Shown piece by piece: positions 36,358 through 45,570 of a DNA stretch of 64,000 nucleotides. Below the pieces are notes generated by a model that was not told where the DNA came from, searched no databases, and saw only the letters and a program-made list of their open reading frames with translations. The stretch lies in assembly GCA_027038835.1 (NCBI GenBank), contig JALWGC010000014.1:62001-126000 (forward strand). The letters run 5' to 3'. A program made the translations under genes and the position numbers. Each line of letters begins with the position of its first letter. Positions within the stretch are counted from its first letter, which is position 1. Source of the stretch: Helicobacteraceae bacterium (GTDB taxonomy: Bacteria; Campylobacterota; Campylobacteria; Campylobacterales; Sulfurimonadaceae).

Positions 36358-37965
36358 ATGGTAACAGTTCAAAACTTAACGATGCGATTTGGTAGTCGCG
36401 TTTTGTTTCAAGAAATCAATCTCAAACTCGACCGTGGTAAACGCTACGGTCTTATCGGTGCAAACGGTGCGGGAAAGACCACTTTTTTGAAGATACTCAG
36501 CGGTGAGATAAACGAATACGACGGTGAGGTGATTATCGAGCCGGGTCTTAAAGTGGGTGTACTTCGCCAAAACCAAAACGAATTTGACGACTACACGATT
36601 CTCGATGCGGTGCTCTACGGTAACAAACGGCTTTACGATGCCATCAAAGAGAAAGAGAAACTCTATGCCGAAGGAAACTTCGAAGACGATGCGGTGAACA
36701 ACCGTTTGGCAGAGCTCGAGACGATCTGTGTCGAAGAGGACCCGACTTACGAATACGACGTCAACATAGCCAAAATCCTCGAAAACGTCGGTATCCCGGC
36801 CGAGAGACATTATGACCTTATGAGCTCGCTTGACAGTGCGGATAAATTCAAAGTGCTTTTGGCTCAAGTACTTTTCCCAAAACCGGATGTCCTTTTTCTC
36901 GACGAACCTACCAACAACCTCGACATAGAAACGATAAGCTGGCTCGAAGACGAACTCAAACGGCACGAAGGAACGATGGTAGTGATCTCGCACGATAGAC
37001 ACTTTCTCAACTCCGTCGTAACCCACATCCTTGATGTCGATTACCAAAAAATCCGCGAATTTACCGGTAACTACGACGACTGGTACATAGCCGCAAACGT
37101 AATGGCAAAGCAGATGGAGCTTGAAAACCAGAAAAAGCTCAAAGAGAAAGAACAATTGGAAAACTTCATTCGTCGATTTAGCGCCAACGCTTCCAAAGCC
37201 AAACAAGCAACCTCGAGACAAAAACAGCTTGAAAAGCTCAATATCGAAGATATCAAGCCAAGCTCCAGACGCGACCCGAGCATCGTTTTCAAAGCCAAAC
37301 GCGAAATAGGCGACGAAGCGCTCGAAGTGCGTCATGTATGTCATGCATATGGAGAGCACAAAGTGTTCGATGATATCGACTTCAAAGTGGTACCGTATGA
37401 AAAAATCGCACTTATCGGTCCAAACGGTGTAGGGAAAACAACACTGCTGAAAATCATCATGGAAGAACTCAAGCCAAGTTGTGGAGGGGAGATTTTTTGG
37501 GGTGCGACGATAGTGCCGGGGTACTTTCCGCAAGATACGGTCGATTTGATTCAAGGGGAAGAAACACTGTATGACTGGCTTCGAGCGTTCGATCCTAAAA
37601 GAGACGTCGGTGAAATCCGCAACGCTCTTGGACGGATGCTCTTTAGCGGCGAAGAGCAGGAAAAAAGCATCAAAAACCTCTCCGGAGGGGAAAAACACCG
37701 AATGATGCTCTCGAAACTCATGTTAGAGGGTGGAAACTTCCTCGTGCTTGACGAGCCGACAAACCACCTTGACCTCGAATCGATCGTCGCACTCGGCGAG
37801 GCGCTTTACAACTTCAAAGGCAACGTCATCTGCGTTTCGCATGACCGGGAACTCCTCGATGCTTTCGCCACGCGCATCATCGAACTTCATCCAGACGGTA
37901 CATACACCGACTTCCAAGGAAGCTACGAAGAGTACGCGGAGGCTAAAGCCAATGGAGCTGTATAA
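36358..37965 (+). CDS. ABC-F family ATPase, YbiT-like
   Basis: ABC-F proteins bind the ribosome and act in translation. The 535-residue protein has two ABC cassettes with no membrane part. Walker A motifs are GANGAGKTT (near residue 36) and GPNGVGKTT (near 357), Walker B motifs LFLDEPTNNLD and LVLDEPTNHLD. The second signature is a normal LSGGEK; the first is degenerate (MSSLDSADKFKVLLAQ), as also happens in E. coli YbiT. A linker between the cassettes (residues about 240-310) is charged and helical. ATG 36358 is preferred over the upstream in-frame codon. It heads a three-gene coupled cluster. Confidence 0.9.
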   Translation: MVTVQNLTMRFGSRVLFQEINLKLDRGKRYGLIGANGAGKTTFLKILSGEINEYDGEVIIEPGLKVGVLRQNQNEFDDYTILDAVLYGNKRLYDAIKEKEKLYAEGNFEDDAVNNRLAELETICVEEDPTYEYDVNIAKILENVGIPAERHYDLMSSLDSADKFKVLLAQVLFPKPDVLFLDEPTNNLDIETISWLEDELKRHEGTMVVISHDRHFLNSVVTHILDVDYQKIREFTGNYDDWYIAANVMAKQMELENQKKLKEKEQLENFIRRFSANASKAKQATSRQKQLEKLNIEDIKPSSRRDPSIVFKAKREIGDEALEVRHVCHAYGEHKVFDDIDFKVVPYEKIALIGPNGVGKTTLLKIIMEELKPSCGGEIFWGATIVPGYFPQDTVDLIQGEETLYDWLRAFDPKRDVGEIRNALGRMLFSGEEQEKSIKNLSGGEKHRMMLSKLMLEGGNFLVLDEPTNHLDLESIVALGEALYNFKGNVICVSHDRELLDAFATRIIELHPDGTYTDFQGSYEEYAEAKANGAV

Positions 37966-38788
37966 AGAGTATATCGGGCTTGGGATTGCGGGAAATTTCG
38001 CACTGCATCTCGACCAAGCGGGGGAAGCTGCGGATTTCAAAGATGTCGTAACCGAAGACGAAGCAGCCCCTAAAGGGATGTTTCCGTTTTATCTTCCCTG
38101 CCAAAACGACATCGCTTCGGCACAACTAAGCATCAACCCATTTAGCTCCACGACCATTACCCTGCCCGATGCGACGCAAAACGTACAAGCCGAGCCTGAA
38201 GTCGCTATCGTTTGCGAATTTGGCTACGAAGATGGGAAACTCGCTTCTATAAAACCGACCCACTTTTGCGCCTATAACGACTGTAGCATCAGACGCGAGG
38301 GAGCGAAAAAAATAAGCGAAAAGAAAAACTGGGGCGAAAACTCCAAAGGGATAGCCGAACTGCACATCCCGATCGATCGCTACACCATAGGTGGCGTCAA
38401 AGACAGCTACAAGATAGTGAGTTTTCTCAAGCGCAACGAAAAAGTGTACCAATACGGCGAAGACGTGGAGCTAAACGGCTATAGCTACCTGTATGAAAAA
38501 CTGCTTGGATGGATAAAAAACCAAATCAACACCCAAAAAGATTTCGGACCGTTGGAGCCGATATTGGACTACATCAAAGCGTGTAACTACCCTAAAAAAG
38601 CGATTATCTCCATCGGTGCTACCCGCTATACCGAATTTGGCGAGCGCGGCTTTCTCAAAGAGGGGGATGAAGTTTTCGTCGTACTCTACCACAAAGACAG
38701 AAACACCATCGAAGATGTGCGCCAATGTGTCGAAAAAGGGCTTTTTACCCCTTCTATGAGCGTATTGCACCAAAAGGTCGTTCTTTGA
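37952..38788 (+). CDS. DUF5718-family protein of unknown function
   Basis: The 278-residue protein begins MELYKEYIGLGIAGNFALHL, a start I associate with the DUF5718 family found in Campylobacterota and some other bacteria. It has no signal peptide. Conserved-looking stretches are FPFYLPCQNDIASAQLSINP, PTHFCAYNDCSIRREGAKKI and the acidic KKNWGENSKGIAEL. Fumarylacetoacetate-hydrolase-like features have been suggested for such proteins because of the gly-rich start and GAxxYTE pattern, but I cannot confirm that. It starts inside the end of the ABC-F gene and ends on the start of the SUI1 gene, so all three are co-translated. Confidence 0.7.
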   Translation: MELYKEYIGLGIAGNFALHLDQAGEAADFKDVVTEDEAAPKGMFPFYLPCQNDIASAQLSINPFSSTTITLPDATQNVQAEPEVAIVCEFGYEDGKLASIKPTHFCAYNDCSIRREGAKKISEKKNWGENSKGIAELHIPIDRYTIGGVKDSYKIVSFLKRNEKVYQYGEDVELNGYSYLYEKLLGWIKNQINTQKDFGPLEPILDYIKACNYPKKAIISIGATRYTEFGERGFLKEGDEVFVVLYHKDRNTIEDVRQCVEKGLFTPSMSVLHQKVVL

Positions 38789-39117
38789 GCAGAGGAAAAA
38801 AACTCGATCTCTCCATCGGCGCTTCATTTGATGATGACTGGGCACTGGTAGAAGAGCGAAGCAATCAAACGCAAAAACTACTCCAGCCCCAAGAGCATAA
38901 ACTCGTTTTCAAAAGGGAAAAGCGGCGCGGTAAAGTAGTTACACTCGTTGGAGAGTTCTTCTTGGAAAAGAAAGAGGCGCAAAAACTCCTAAAACGGCTC
39001 AAAACCTCTTTGGCTTGTGGAGGAAGCTTCAAAGAGGGGTGGATGGAGTTTCAAGGGGAAGTACAAGAGAGATTGAAACCGCTTCTTCTAGATGCGAACT
39101 ACCGCTTCAAACACTAA
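38785..39117 (+). CDS. SUI1/eIF1-like translation factor (YciH family)
   Basis: The 110-residue protein has the SUI1 domain in its C-terminal 70 residues: KREKRRGKVVTLVGEFFL, LKRLKTSLACGGSFKEG and FQGEVQERLKPLLLD. Bacterial YciH-type proteins discriminate start codons or bind the 30S subunit under stress. The start is TTG on the stop codon of the previous gene (TTGA). Coupling to an ABC-F factor supports a ribosome-related role for the cluster. It converges with the diguanylate cyclase gene. Confidence 0.83.
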   Translation: MSRGKKLDLSIGASFDDDWALVEERSNQTQKLLQPQEHKLVFKREKRRGKVVTLVGEFFLEKKEAQKLLKRLKTSLACGGSFKEGWMEFQGEVQERLKPLLLDANYRFKH

Positions 39118-39128
39118 AAGAGCGTTTT

Positions 39129-40394
39129 TCAAGCGGCATCTTCGAGATTTTCCTCCTCGGTATCTTTGGCGTTACCGTAGATTTCGCTTGAAATCATGTA
39201 GCGGTCTCTCCCGCCGTCTTTGGCTTTGTAAAGCATCTCGTCCGCTTTTTGTATCAGCGCTTCGCCATCTAACATCTCGTCGGCTATACAGCTGACAACA
39301 CCTACCGAAGCGGTAACCACCTCGGCGACTTTCGATGCTTTATGCTCTATGGCTTGTTCTTTTACCGTTTTGGTCAGCTCTTTGGCAAGCCTCGCACTCC
39401 CTAACTCATCTACCCCTATGAGCAAAACACCAAATTCCTCTCCCCCAAGACGAAAAACGAAATCGCTTGGACGTTTGAAACAGCTTTTTATCACCTTGGC
39501 GACGATTTTGAGTGTATGGTCACCTGCGATATGACCGTAAGTGTCGTTGTACTGTTTGAAAAAATCGATATCTATCATCATGAACGTAATGTAGTTTCGC
39601 TCCCGCTTCGCGCGCTTGAGCTCCCTGTCGTAGATATAGTTGAAATACCGTCTGTTGTGCAGACCGGTCAAAGAGTCGGTATAAGAAGCGTTTTCAAGTT
39701 TCTTGTTGGCTTGGTGCAGTTTTTTGGAGAGTTTTTCAAGCTTCTCCTGCTCGTTTTGTACACTTTTGAAAACATAGTAGGTAACGAACAAAACGGCGAA
39801 AATGATACCTACCAGAATTATGCCGATGTTGTACATAGTTGTTTTGTAATGCTCCAAAAACTGCTTGCGCTCGAAATAGGCATATCCCATTTCGTAATCG
39901 AGCAATTTCTTTACGACCGTATCGACATGTTCGATTTTTCGCTCCAAAACCGACACCGCAAGCTTCTCCAAAGTGCTACGGTTTTTGGCAAGTTCGAGCA
40001 GTTTGTAAAATTCGTCGTTCGTTTGGGAAATCTCACTCGAAGCGTAACTCACATACGGGAGTTCCTCTCTTGTTTTGTAATGGTTCTTGTAACTTCCCCA
40101 GCGTTTTTGCACACGGCGCAACGACTCTTCCAAAATCGAACTGAACTCCTCTTTTGTGATTCTGCCTTGTTTGGCTTTGTACAGTGAGGGAAGGATTTTT
40201 CCGTTGTACGCATCGAGAATCTCATTAAGCTCGGTAACAGGGATGAGCGAACCGAAATAGAGGCTGTCGATCCTGTTTTTCATATCGCCGACTTTGATAG
40301 CCCCCACCATCCCAAGAAGAACCAATCCGACGGTGATGAGTATGAACAGTAGAAAAAGTCTGCTTTTAAGCCTCAACGCTTCGATAAATCTCAT
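39129..40394 (-). CDS. Membrane diguanylate cyclase (GGDEF) with four-helix-bundle sensor
   Basis: The 421-residue protein has a first membrane helix (LFLLFILITVGLVLLGMVG), a periplasmic helical domain of about 150 residues resembling the MCP four-helix bundle, a second membrane helix (IGIILVGIIFAVLFVTYYVF), a short coiled coil, and a GGDEF domain. The active-site motif is GGEEF (RLGGEEFGVLL), an active variant, preceded by TDSLTGLHNRRYF. No RxxD inhibitory site is obvious five residues upstream (the spot reads RPSD...F, worth checking). It makes cyclic di-GMP in response to an unknown periplasmic signal. It stands alone. Confidence 0.9.
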   Translation of the reverse strand: MRFIEALRLKSRLFLLFILITVGLVLLGMVGAIKVGDMKNRIDSLYFGSLIPVTELNEILDAYNGKILPSLYKAKQGRITKEEFSSILEESLRRVQKRWGSYKNHYKTREELPYVSYASSEISQTNDEFYKLLELAKNRSTLEKLAVSVLERKIEHVDTVVKKLLDYEMGYAYFERKQFLEHYKTTMYNIGIILVGIIFAVLFVTYYVFKSVQNEQEKLEKLSKKLHQANKKLENASYTDSLTGLHNRRYFNYIYDRELKRAKRERNYITFMMIDIDFFKQYNDTYGHIAGDHTLKIVAKVIKSCFKRPSDFVFRLGGEEFGVLLIGVDELGSARLAKELTKTVKEQAIEHKASKVAEVVTASVGVVSCIADEMLDGEALIQKADEMLYKAKDGGRDRYMISSEIYGNAKDTEEENLEDAA

Positions 40395-40458
40395 AGTGCT
40401 ACGGTAGCAAGTTTTATTCCAAATATGGTATCATTTTGCAAAAAACTCAGGAGTGCTT

Positions 40459-40899
40459 ATGCTTCAATCCAAAGCTCCGGCTATAAAAACGCTTCAGTAC
40501 CTCACCACCGAAGAGATCGACGAACTTCTACAAAACGTCGAATATATCATCATGGCTGCCCCCGCTCCAAAAGAAGCGACAAACACCCCCATCCATTTCA
40601 CCATCTTTCTAAACACGCATGAAGAGCTGCCCGAGAGTATCAAAGACGCGGTGTTGGAAAAGTTTCTCGAAGAAAACGGCATAAAAAACCCTACACATAT
40701 CATGAGTCAACTCGCACCTGTCGGATTTGCCACGACTGTGCAAAGTACACCTATGCCAATGCTACTCATCCAACCCCAAGATATCTTCTCCATACCGCAC
40801 ACCAAACTCCATGTTATCGACTTTTTAGCCGATAGCGACGAGTTCGACGAAGTGAAAAACGACTCACTTACAGGATGGAGCTACGCTTACGAGGAGTAA
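40459..40899 (+). CDS. Unknown small soluble protein
   Basis: I do not recognise this 146-residue acidic protein. It begins MLQSKAPAIKTLQYLTTEEI, has an EIDELLQNVEYIIM helix-strand unit and a strand-rich centre (PIHFTIFLNTHEELPESIK), and no signal or membrane segment. CAGGAG (40448-40453) is well spaced for the ATG. It overlaps the 3' end of the convergent pepP gene by 13 bases and is divergent from the diguanylate cyclase gene. Confidence 0.62.
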   Translation: MLQSKAPAIKTLQYLTTEEIDELLQNVEYIIMAAPAPKEATNTPIHFTIFLNTHEELPESIKDAVLEKFLEENGIKNPTHIMSQLAPVGFATTVQSTPMPMLLIQPQDIFSIPHTKLHVIDFLADSDEFDEVKNDSLTGWSYAYEE

Positions 40900-42167
40900 A
40901 GCGCTTCTATCTCCTCCACCTCTTTGGCTATCGACCAAGAGAGGTTGATAGAGCCGTTTTTGGTCACAACCACGTCATCTTCTATCCGAACACCGATACC
41001 GCGATACTTTTTAGGAATTTTTTTATCTTTTTTCGGCAGGTACAACCCCGGCTCCACCGTCAAAACCATCCCCGCTTGTAGCGCGATCTCTTTGCCTTTT
41101 TTCGTTTTGTAAGGGTTTTGGTCATGCACGTCAAGCCCCATGAAATGCCCTATACCGTGTGGATAGTAGCGCTTGATTTTCCCATTTTTCAGTAGCTTTT
41201 TCACACTCCCTTTGAAAATACCGAGCTCTACAAGCCCTTTGGTCAGAAGCTTTTGGGTCTTTTTTTGCAAATCGCTTCGCAACACGCCCGGTCGTATCGT
41301 TTTCAAAATCTTTTTTTGTACACGCAAAACAAGCTCGTACACCTCTTTTTGACTTTTGGTGAACTTGCCGCTAATGGGAATGGTTCGGGTAATGTCGGTT
41401 GCATAGTAGTCGTACTCACACCCCGCGTCTATCAAAACGAGTTCCCCACTTTTTAGCTTCTTGTCGTTTTTTATGTAGTGCAAGGTGTTGGCGTTGTCTC
41501 CACCTGCGACGATGGTCGTATAAGCATCGCTGTATGCGCCGTGTTTTTTGAAGATGTACTCGAAATCGGCTTGAAGCTCGTACTCCATCATCCCCGCTTT
41601 TTTCTTTTTCATGGCGTTATGGTGCGCTTTTTTCGTGATTGCAAGCCCTTTTTTTATAAGCGCGATTTCCGACTTGGACTTCACAAGGCGCATCTTTTCT
41701 ACCGTTTTGGAGAGATTCTTTTTAGTATGAAGGTTGGATGAAAGCGCATCGAGCATAGCGCTGCACTTCGTTTTGTGCGAAAATTCGAAATAAAGACGCT
41801 CTTTAGTGCGTAAAAACTCTTTTAGCTTTTCCTCCAGTTTACCGATGGCGTAAACCCCATCGACATCAAAACGTTTCTTCGCTGCCTTGATGCCCAAAAC
41901 CTTCCCTTCCCACAACTCTTTTTGCGGGTTTTTCTCTTGAACGAAAAGGAAAACTTTCCCTTTTTTCTTTCTCTTTACAAACACCAATGCGGCGTTTTCT
42001 TCTTTGAAACCGCTAAGGTAGTAGAAATTGGAATTTTGGCGGTATGGGTAGTGGGTATCGTTAGAGCGTACTTTCGCTTCGGCACTACATATAACGGCTA
42101 CAGAGTCGGGTTTGAGTTTTTTTAGCAGCTTGTGTCTTCGTTTGGCGTATTCTTTCTCTTGTATCAT
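40887..42167 (-). CDS. pepP: Xaa-Pro aminopeptidase (PepP, M24 family)
   Basis: The 426-residue enzyme removes N-terminal residues next to proline. An aminopeptidase-P N-terminal domain (residues 1 to about 135, with NSNFYYLSGFKEENAALVF) precedes the M24 pita-bread domain. The metal ligands are visible in LIDAGCEYDYYATDITRT (two Asp), GIGHFMGLDVHD (His), VEPGLYLP (Glu) and GVRIEDDVVV (Glu). It starts on the stop codon of the lipoprotein gene (ATGA). It ends the long minus-strand string that begins at greA. Confidence 0.93.
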   Translation of the reverse strand: MIQEKEYAKRRHKLLKKLKPDSVAVICSAEAKVRSNDTHYPYRQNSNFYYLSGFKEENAALVFVKRKKKGKVFLFVQEKNPQKELWEGKVLGIKAAKKRFDVDGVYAIGKLEEKLKEFLRTKERLYFEFSHKTKCSAMLDALSSNLHTKKNLSKTVEKMRLVKSKSEIALIKKGLAITKKAHHNAMKKKKAGMMEYELQADFEYIFKKHGAYSDAYTTIVAGGDNANTLHYIKNDKKLKSGELVLIDAGCEYDYYATDITRTIPISGKFTKSQKEVYELVLRVQKKILKTIRPGVLRSDLQKKTQKLLTKGLVELGIFKGSVKKLLKNGKIKRYYPHGIGHFMGLDVHDQNPYKTKKGKEIALQAGMVLTVEPGLYLPKKDKKIPKKYRGIGVRIEDDVVVTKNGSINLSWSIAKEVEEIEALYSS

Positions 42168-42769
42168 CTACACTCCTTCGCCATCCAGATTGTAAGCTCT
42201 TTCAAAGTTTTGCCAAACGCTTCGTTAAGTGCGGTTATCCCCCCTTTTGCATCGAGCGTTTTCGTCTCTATCTTTTCAAATATCCGCTTTTGTGCGATTT
42301 GTGTGTGTTTTTTCGCATCTACGAGCGTGACGGTAATGTCGCTAACGACATAGGAGTGCTGCAAATCACCGGTGAAGTACTGCTTGAAGTCGTTTATCTC
42401 CACTTCCAAAACCAAATCACTCACCGCCACCGAAGCGTAATTCGCAACCCCTTTGAACGAACCGCTTTGGCGCAACACCTCAAGTAGCTGCGCATAGATG
42501 TTCGACGTTACCGACTGCGCCCATGAAGACTGGCTGAAACGGTTTTTTTCATACGGTAAAACGACATAGTACATGTCGTTCGAAGTGAACTCGAGCGAAC
42601 CAAACGGTTCTAACACTTTGAGTGTCTTCTCCTTGCAGCTTGATTGGCGTGTTTTTTGAAAATCTTGTTGCGGCTTGAGCGTATATTCCGCCATCGGCGG
42701 CACCGTTTTGATACCACATCCCGCAACACCGAGCAATACCCCTACCATTACGAACAAACGCTTCATCAT
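42164..42769 (-). CDS. ABC-transport auxiliary lipoprotein (PqiC/MlaD-operon type)
   Basis: The 201-residue protein has a lipoprotein signal with lipobox GVAGC (Cys19), so it is anchored in the outer or inner membrane. The rest follows the ABC-type transport auxiliary lipoprotein family: PPMAEYTLKPQ, then WAQSVTSNIYAQLLEVLRQS and LVLEVEINDFKQYF. Such proteins partner MCE transporters in moving phospholipids between membranes. The first ATG (42769) overlaps the mlaD stop. It lies between mlaD and pepP and completes the Mla-type operon. Confidence 0.87.
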   Translation of the reverse strand: MMKRLFVMVGVLLGVAGCGIKTVPPMAEYTLKPQQDFQKTRQSSCKEKTLKVLEPFGSLEFTSNDMYYVVLPYEKNRFSQSSWAQSVTSNIYAQLLEVLRQSGSFKGVANYASVAVSDLVLEVEINDFKQYFTGDLQHSYVVSDITVTLVDAKKHTQIAQKRIFEKIETKTLDAKGGITALNEAFGKTLKELTIWMAKECR

Positions 42770-43734
42770 CTCTCTCCCGGTGCTTTTTTCTCTTGCGCTT
42801 CTTTGAAAAACATATCTCGAGGACTCCTTTTATACTCTTTGATGGCAGATTGCAACTCCGCCAACAACGCGTTCAAAGAGTTGAGACTTTTATTGAGCGA
42901 GGGCATAAATTCGCTCGTTATCCCTCTGATGTCGAAAGCGCCGCTTAAAACCGCATTTTCTACCGAATCGCTCATCTTTTCGAATTTTTTGTAACTTTGT
43001 ACGATTCTTTCAAGCGCAGCGGTGCTGTTGTGCTCCCAAGCTATCGTTTTATCTACAAGAACGTTGACCCTTGGGACGGTATCGTGGCGGATATCATGTG
43101 TAATGTTTTCAAGGTGCTTCACGCTGCTTTGAATACTCGCTATCGTTTTGTCATCGAGGGTTTTGTTGAGCTTGGCGAAAAAATCGGCACTTTCATGCAT
43201 AAGACGATAGAACTCTTTTTGATTTTTCTCATCGAAAGTGGAGTCGATGTTCTTCAATGTTTCCGAAAGCCTCCCGTACAAATCACCCACGGAGGTTTCG
43301 ACACTTTTGAAAAAGGACGGAAGCGTTTTGATAACCGGATATTTCTCCCCCGGTGGAATCTTTTCAAGCATCGGGGAGTTTTTCTCCCCCTTGCTGAGGT
43401 TGATGTAAGAAAGCCCCGTTATCCCCTGCGCCATCAGTTTCGCGACCGTCGTCGTTTTTACCGGAGTCTCTTTTTTGATACTCACGACCACCCTTACCTG
43501 CTCGTCGTTTGCCGGATTGATACCCAGCTTGACCACTTTTCCGACATCGATACCGCGGTATTTCACCGGCGCATCGAGATTGAGCCCCAAAACCGATTCG
43601 TCGAAATAGATGGCGTACTTTTTCATCTCCACCTCATCGCTTGGGCGAACGAGCCAGTACACAAACAGCGAAATGAAACCAAATCCGAGTATCACGAAAA
43701 GTCCCACCAAGGTATAGTTAGTTTTATTGTTCAT
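42766..43734 (-). CDS. mlaD: MCE-domain protein, MlaD-type lipid transporter component
   Basis: The 322-residue protein has one N-terminal membrane helix (YTLVGLFVILGFGFISLFVY) and an MCE domain (residues about 38-120): ESVLGLNLDAPVKYRGIDVG and LMAQGITGLSYINL. After it comes a long helical region of about 170 residues, longer than E. coli MlaD, suggesting a PqiB/LetB- or YebT-like helix that could form a channel. It sits in the inner membrane facing the periplasm. It overlaps mlaF by 11 bases and the lipoprotein by 4. Confidence 0.9.
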   Translation of the reverse strand: MNNKTNYTLVGLFVILGFGFISLFVYWLVRPSDEVEMKKYAIYFDESVLGLNLDAPVKYRGIDVGKVVKLGINPANDEQVRVVVSIKKETPVKTTTVAKLMAQGITGLSYINLSKGEKNSPMLEKIPPGEKYPVIKTLPSFFKSVETSVGDLYGRLSETLKNIDSTFDEKNQKEFYRLMHESADFFAKLNKTLDDKTIASIQSSVKHLENITHDIRHDTVPRVNVLVDKTIAWEHNSTAALERIVQSYKKFEKMSDSVENAVLSGAFDIRGITSEFMPSLNKSLNSLNALLAELQSAIKEYKRSPRDMFFKEAQEKKAPGER

Positions 43735-44464
43735 TTTCTTCCTTGAAAAAGGTGTCTATAAAATCGCTTTTGGCATTTGCGATACCCGCATAATCACCCT
43801 CGTATGCGATTTTTTTGTTATCGATTATAGCGAATCTGTCCATCGTATCCTTGATGGAGCGGATATCATGCGATACCATCACTATCGTCAATCCCAGCAA
43901 TTCCCTTAACTGCAAAATCAATCTATCGAACTCCCTTGCCGAAATAGGATCGAGCCCGGAGGTGGGTTCATCCAAAAACAGCAACTTCGGATCCATCGCC
44001 AAGGCTCTGGCAAGTCCCGCTTTTTTCTTCATACCGCCGCTAATCTGCGAGGGGTAGAGGTAGGCATCGGAGGGTTTGAGCCCTACAAGTTGGAGCTTGA
44101 AAGCGACTACTTCCTCGATCGTTTTTTTCGAAAGGGTCGTGTATTCCACAAGGGGGCGCGCTATGTTTTCGGCGATATTGAGCGAGGAAAAGAGTGCGCC
44201 GAATTGAAACAACACACCCCAGCTTTCTCTAAGTTTTTGCGCTTTTTTTTCGGAGATTTTCGCGACATTCTCCCCTAAAACGTAGATACTGCCGCTATGG
44301 ATAGGCTCGAGCATCACCATCTCGCGCATCAAAGTGGTTTTGCCGCACCCGCTTGGTCCAAGCAAGCCGTATATCTCCCGCTCTTTGACCGAAAGGAACA
44401 ATCCATCATGTACCACTTTCTTTCCAAAAACGGTTTTGACGTTCTCAACTCGTATCACATCCAT
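43724..44464 (-). CDS. mlaF: ABC transporter ATPase, MlaF type
   Basis: The 246-residue ATPase drives the MCE lipid transporter. Walker A is GPSGCGKTTL (near residue 37), the signature is QISGGMKKKAGLARAL with the ISGGM variant characteristic of MlaF, Walker B is LLFLDEPTSGLD, and the switch histidine is in MVSHD. The length equals that of E. coli MlaF. It starts 2 bases after the mlaE stop. Genes are in the order E-F-D-lipoprotein; mlaB and mlaC homologs as separate genes are absent. Confidence 0.94.
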   Translation of the reverse strand: MDVIRVENVKTVFGKKVVHDGLFLSVKEREIYGLLGPSGCGKTTLMREMVMLEPIHSGSIYVLGENVAKISEKKAQKLRESWGVLFQFGALFSSLNIAENIARPLVEYTTLSKKTIEEVVAFKLQLVGLKPSDAYLYPSQISGGMKKKAGLARALAMDPKLLFLDEPTSGLDPISAREFDRLILQLRELLGLTIVMVSHDIRSIKDTMDRFAIIDNKKIAYEGDYAGIANAKSDFIDTFFKEENEQ

Positions 44465-44466
44465 CG

Positions 44467-45561
44467 CTACACACCCAAATTCGTAAATATAACCGAGAAA
44501 AGCGCATCGCAGACAATTACCGCAAATATCGACTCTACGACACTTTTTGTCGTGTTTTTCCCTATACTCTGTGTATCGTCTTTGACCATGAATCCCCGAT
44601 AGATCGCGATAGTCGCAATCAAAAACGCGAAAAACGGTCCTTTGAAGATACCGATGAGAAAATGTTTCAGCGCTATCACTTCGTTGAACCTGTCTATAAA
44701 GAGCCCAAAAGAGATATTCAACTGAGTATTGGAGATAAGCATCCCACCCAAAACACCCGAGATATCCGCAACGAAAATCAAGATAGGAAGCGTTACGACA
44801 AGAGCGACGATGCGAGGAATGACAAGGTAGTAAAACGGATCGAACCCCATCGTTCGCATCGCATCGAGCTCTTCGGTGATTTTCATCGCACCTATCTCCG
44901 CAGTATATGCCGAGCCGCTACGTCCGGCTATGACGATGGCGGTTATCATGGGAGCGAGTTCTCGAAGTATCGAAATACCCAACATATCGACGATGAAAAT
45001 ATTCGCTCCATAAAGTTTGAGTTGTACCGCGGACTGGTACGCTATGACCACACCCACTAGAAACGACGTCAGTGCGACGATACCGAGCGCTTTTATAGCA
45101 CTTTGATTGATTTCGAAAAGTATCTCTTTGTATCGAAAATATTTCGGCTTGAAAAACACACTCACTTTTTTGACAAAAAGCTCCCCGATAAAGTTCAAAA
45201 AAGCGACGACAAAACAAAATTTTTTCGAAGCTTCCTTCCCTATCTTTGCTATGAATCCCCCTTCATCTTTCGAAGGAAGCTCTTTTATGGGGTATTTTCT
45301 CGCAAGTTCGAGTGTACGTTCTATTTTTTCGGTGTTGGCAAGGGTGAGTGAGTGTTTGTGCTGAAGTTCGACCAAAAAAAGCGCGGCGATGGTATCGAGC
45401 CGATCGACGTTTTTGCAGTCTATGACCGTCCGTTCATCCAGACCGAGCGCATTGGAACGCTTTTCGAATTTTTGTAGCGCAAGAAAATCGAAATCGCCAA
45501 ACAGGGCTATGCGACACCCTTTCTCTTGCGCTTCAATCCTAAAACCGCCGCTACGCTCCAT
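44467..45561 (-). CDS. mlaE: MlaE-type permease with fused N-terminal STAS domain
   Basis: The 364-residue protein fuses a STAS domain (residues 1 to about 100: IALFGDFDFLALQKFE, TVIDCKNVDRLDTIAALFL) to an MlaE permease (about 120-364) with five or six membrane helices. Permease signatures are KALGIVALTSFLVGVVIAYQ, GRSGSAYTAEIGAMKITEEL and DAMRTMGFDPFYYLV. In E. coli the STAS function is the separate MlaB, so the fusion explains the missing mlaB. It follows cheW after 9 bases on the same strand, which suggests shared transcription with chemotaxis genes. Confidence 0.93.
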   Translation of the reverse strand: MERSGGFRIEAQEKGCRIALFGDFDFLALQKFEKRSNALGLDERTVIDCKNVDRLDTIAALFLVELQHKHSLTLANTEKIERTLELARKYPIKELPSKDEGGFIAKIGKEASKKFCFVVAFLNFIGELFVKKVSVFFKPKYFRYKEILFEINQSAIKALGIVALTSFLVGVVIAYQSAVQLKLYGANIFIVDMLGISILRELAPMITAIVIAGRSGSAYTAEIGAMKITEELDAMRTMGFDPFYYLVIPRIVALVVTLPILIFVADISGVLGGMLISNTQLNISFGLFIDRFNEVIALKHFLIGIFKGPFFAFLIATIAIYRGFMVKDDTQSIGKNTTKSVVESIFAVIVCDALFSVIFTNLGV

Positions 45562-45570
45562 CTTGGTCGT

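Noticed and set aside
36376-37698. 440-codon open frame on the minus strand opposite the ABC-F gene
   Set aside because: The opposite strand encodes both complete ABC cassettes; the antisense product is Phe/Val-rich and unlike any protein family.
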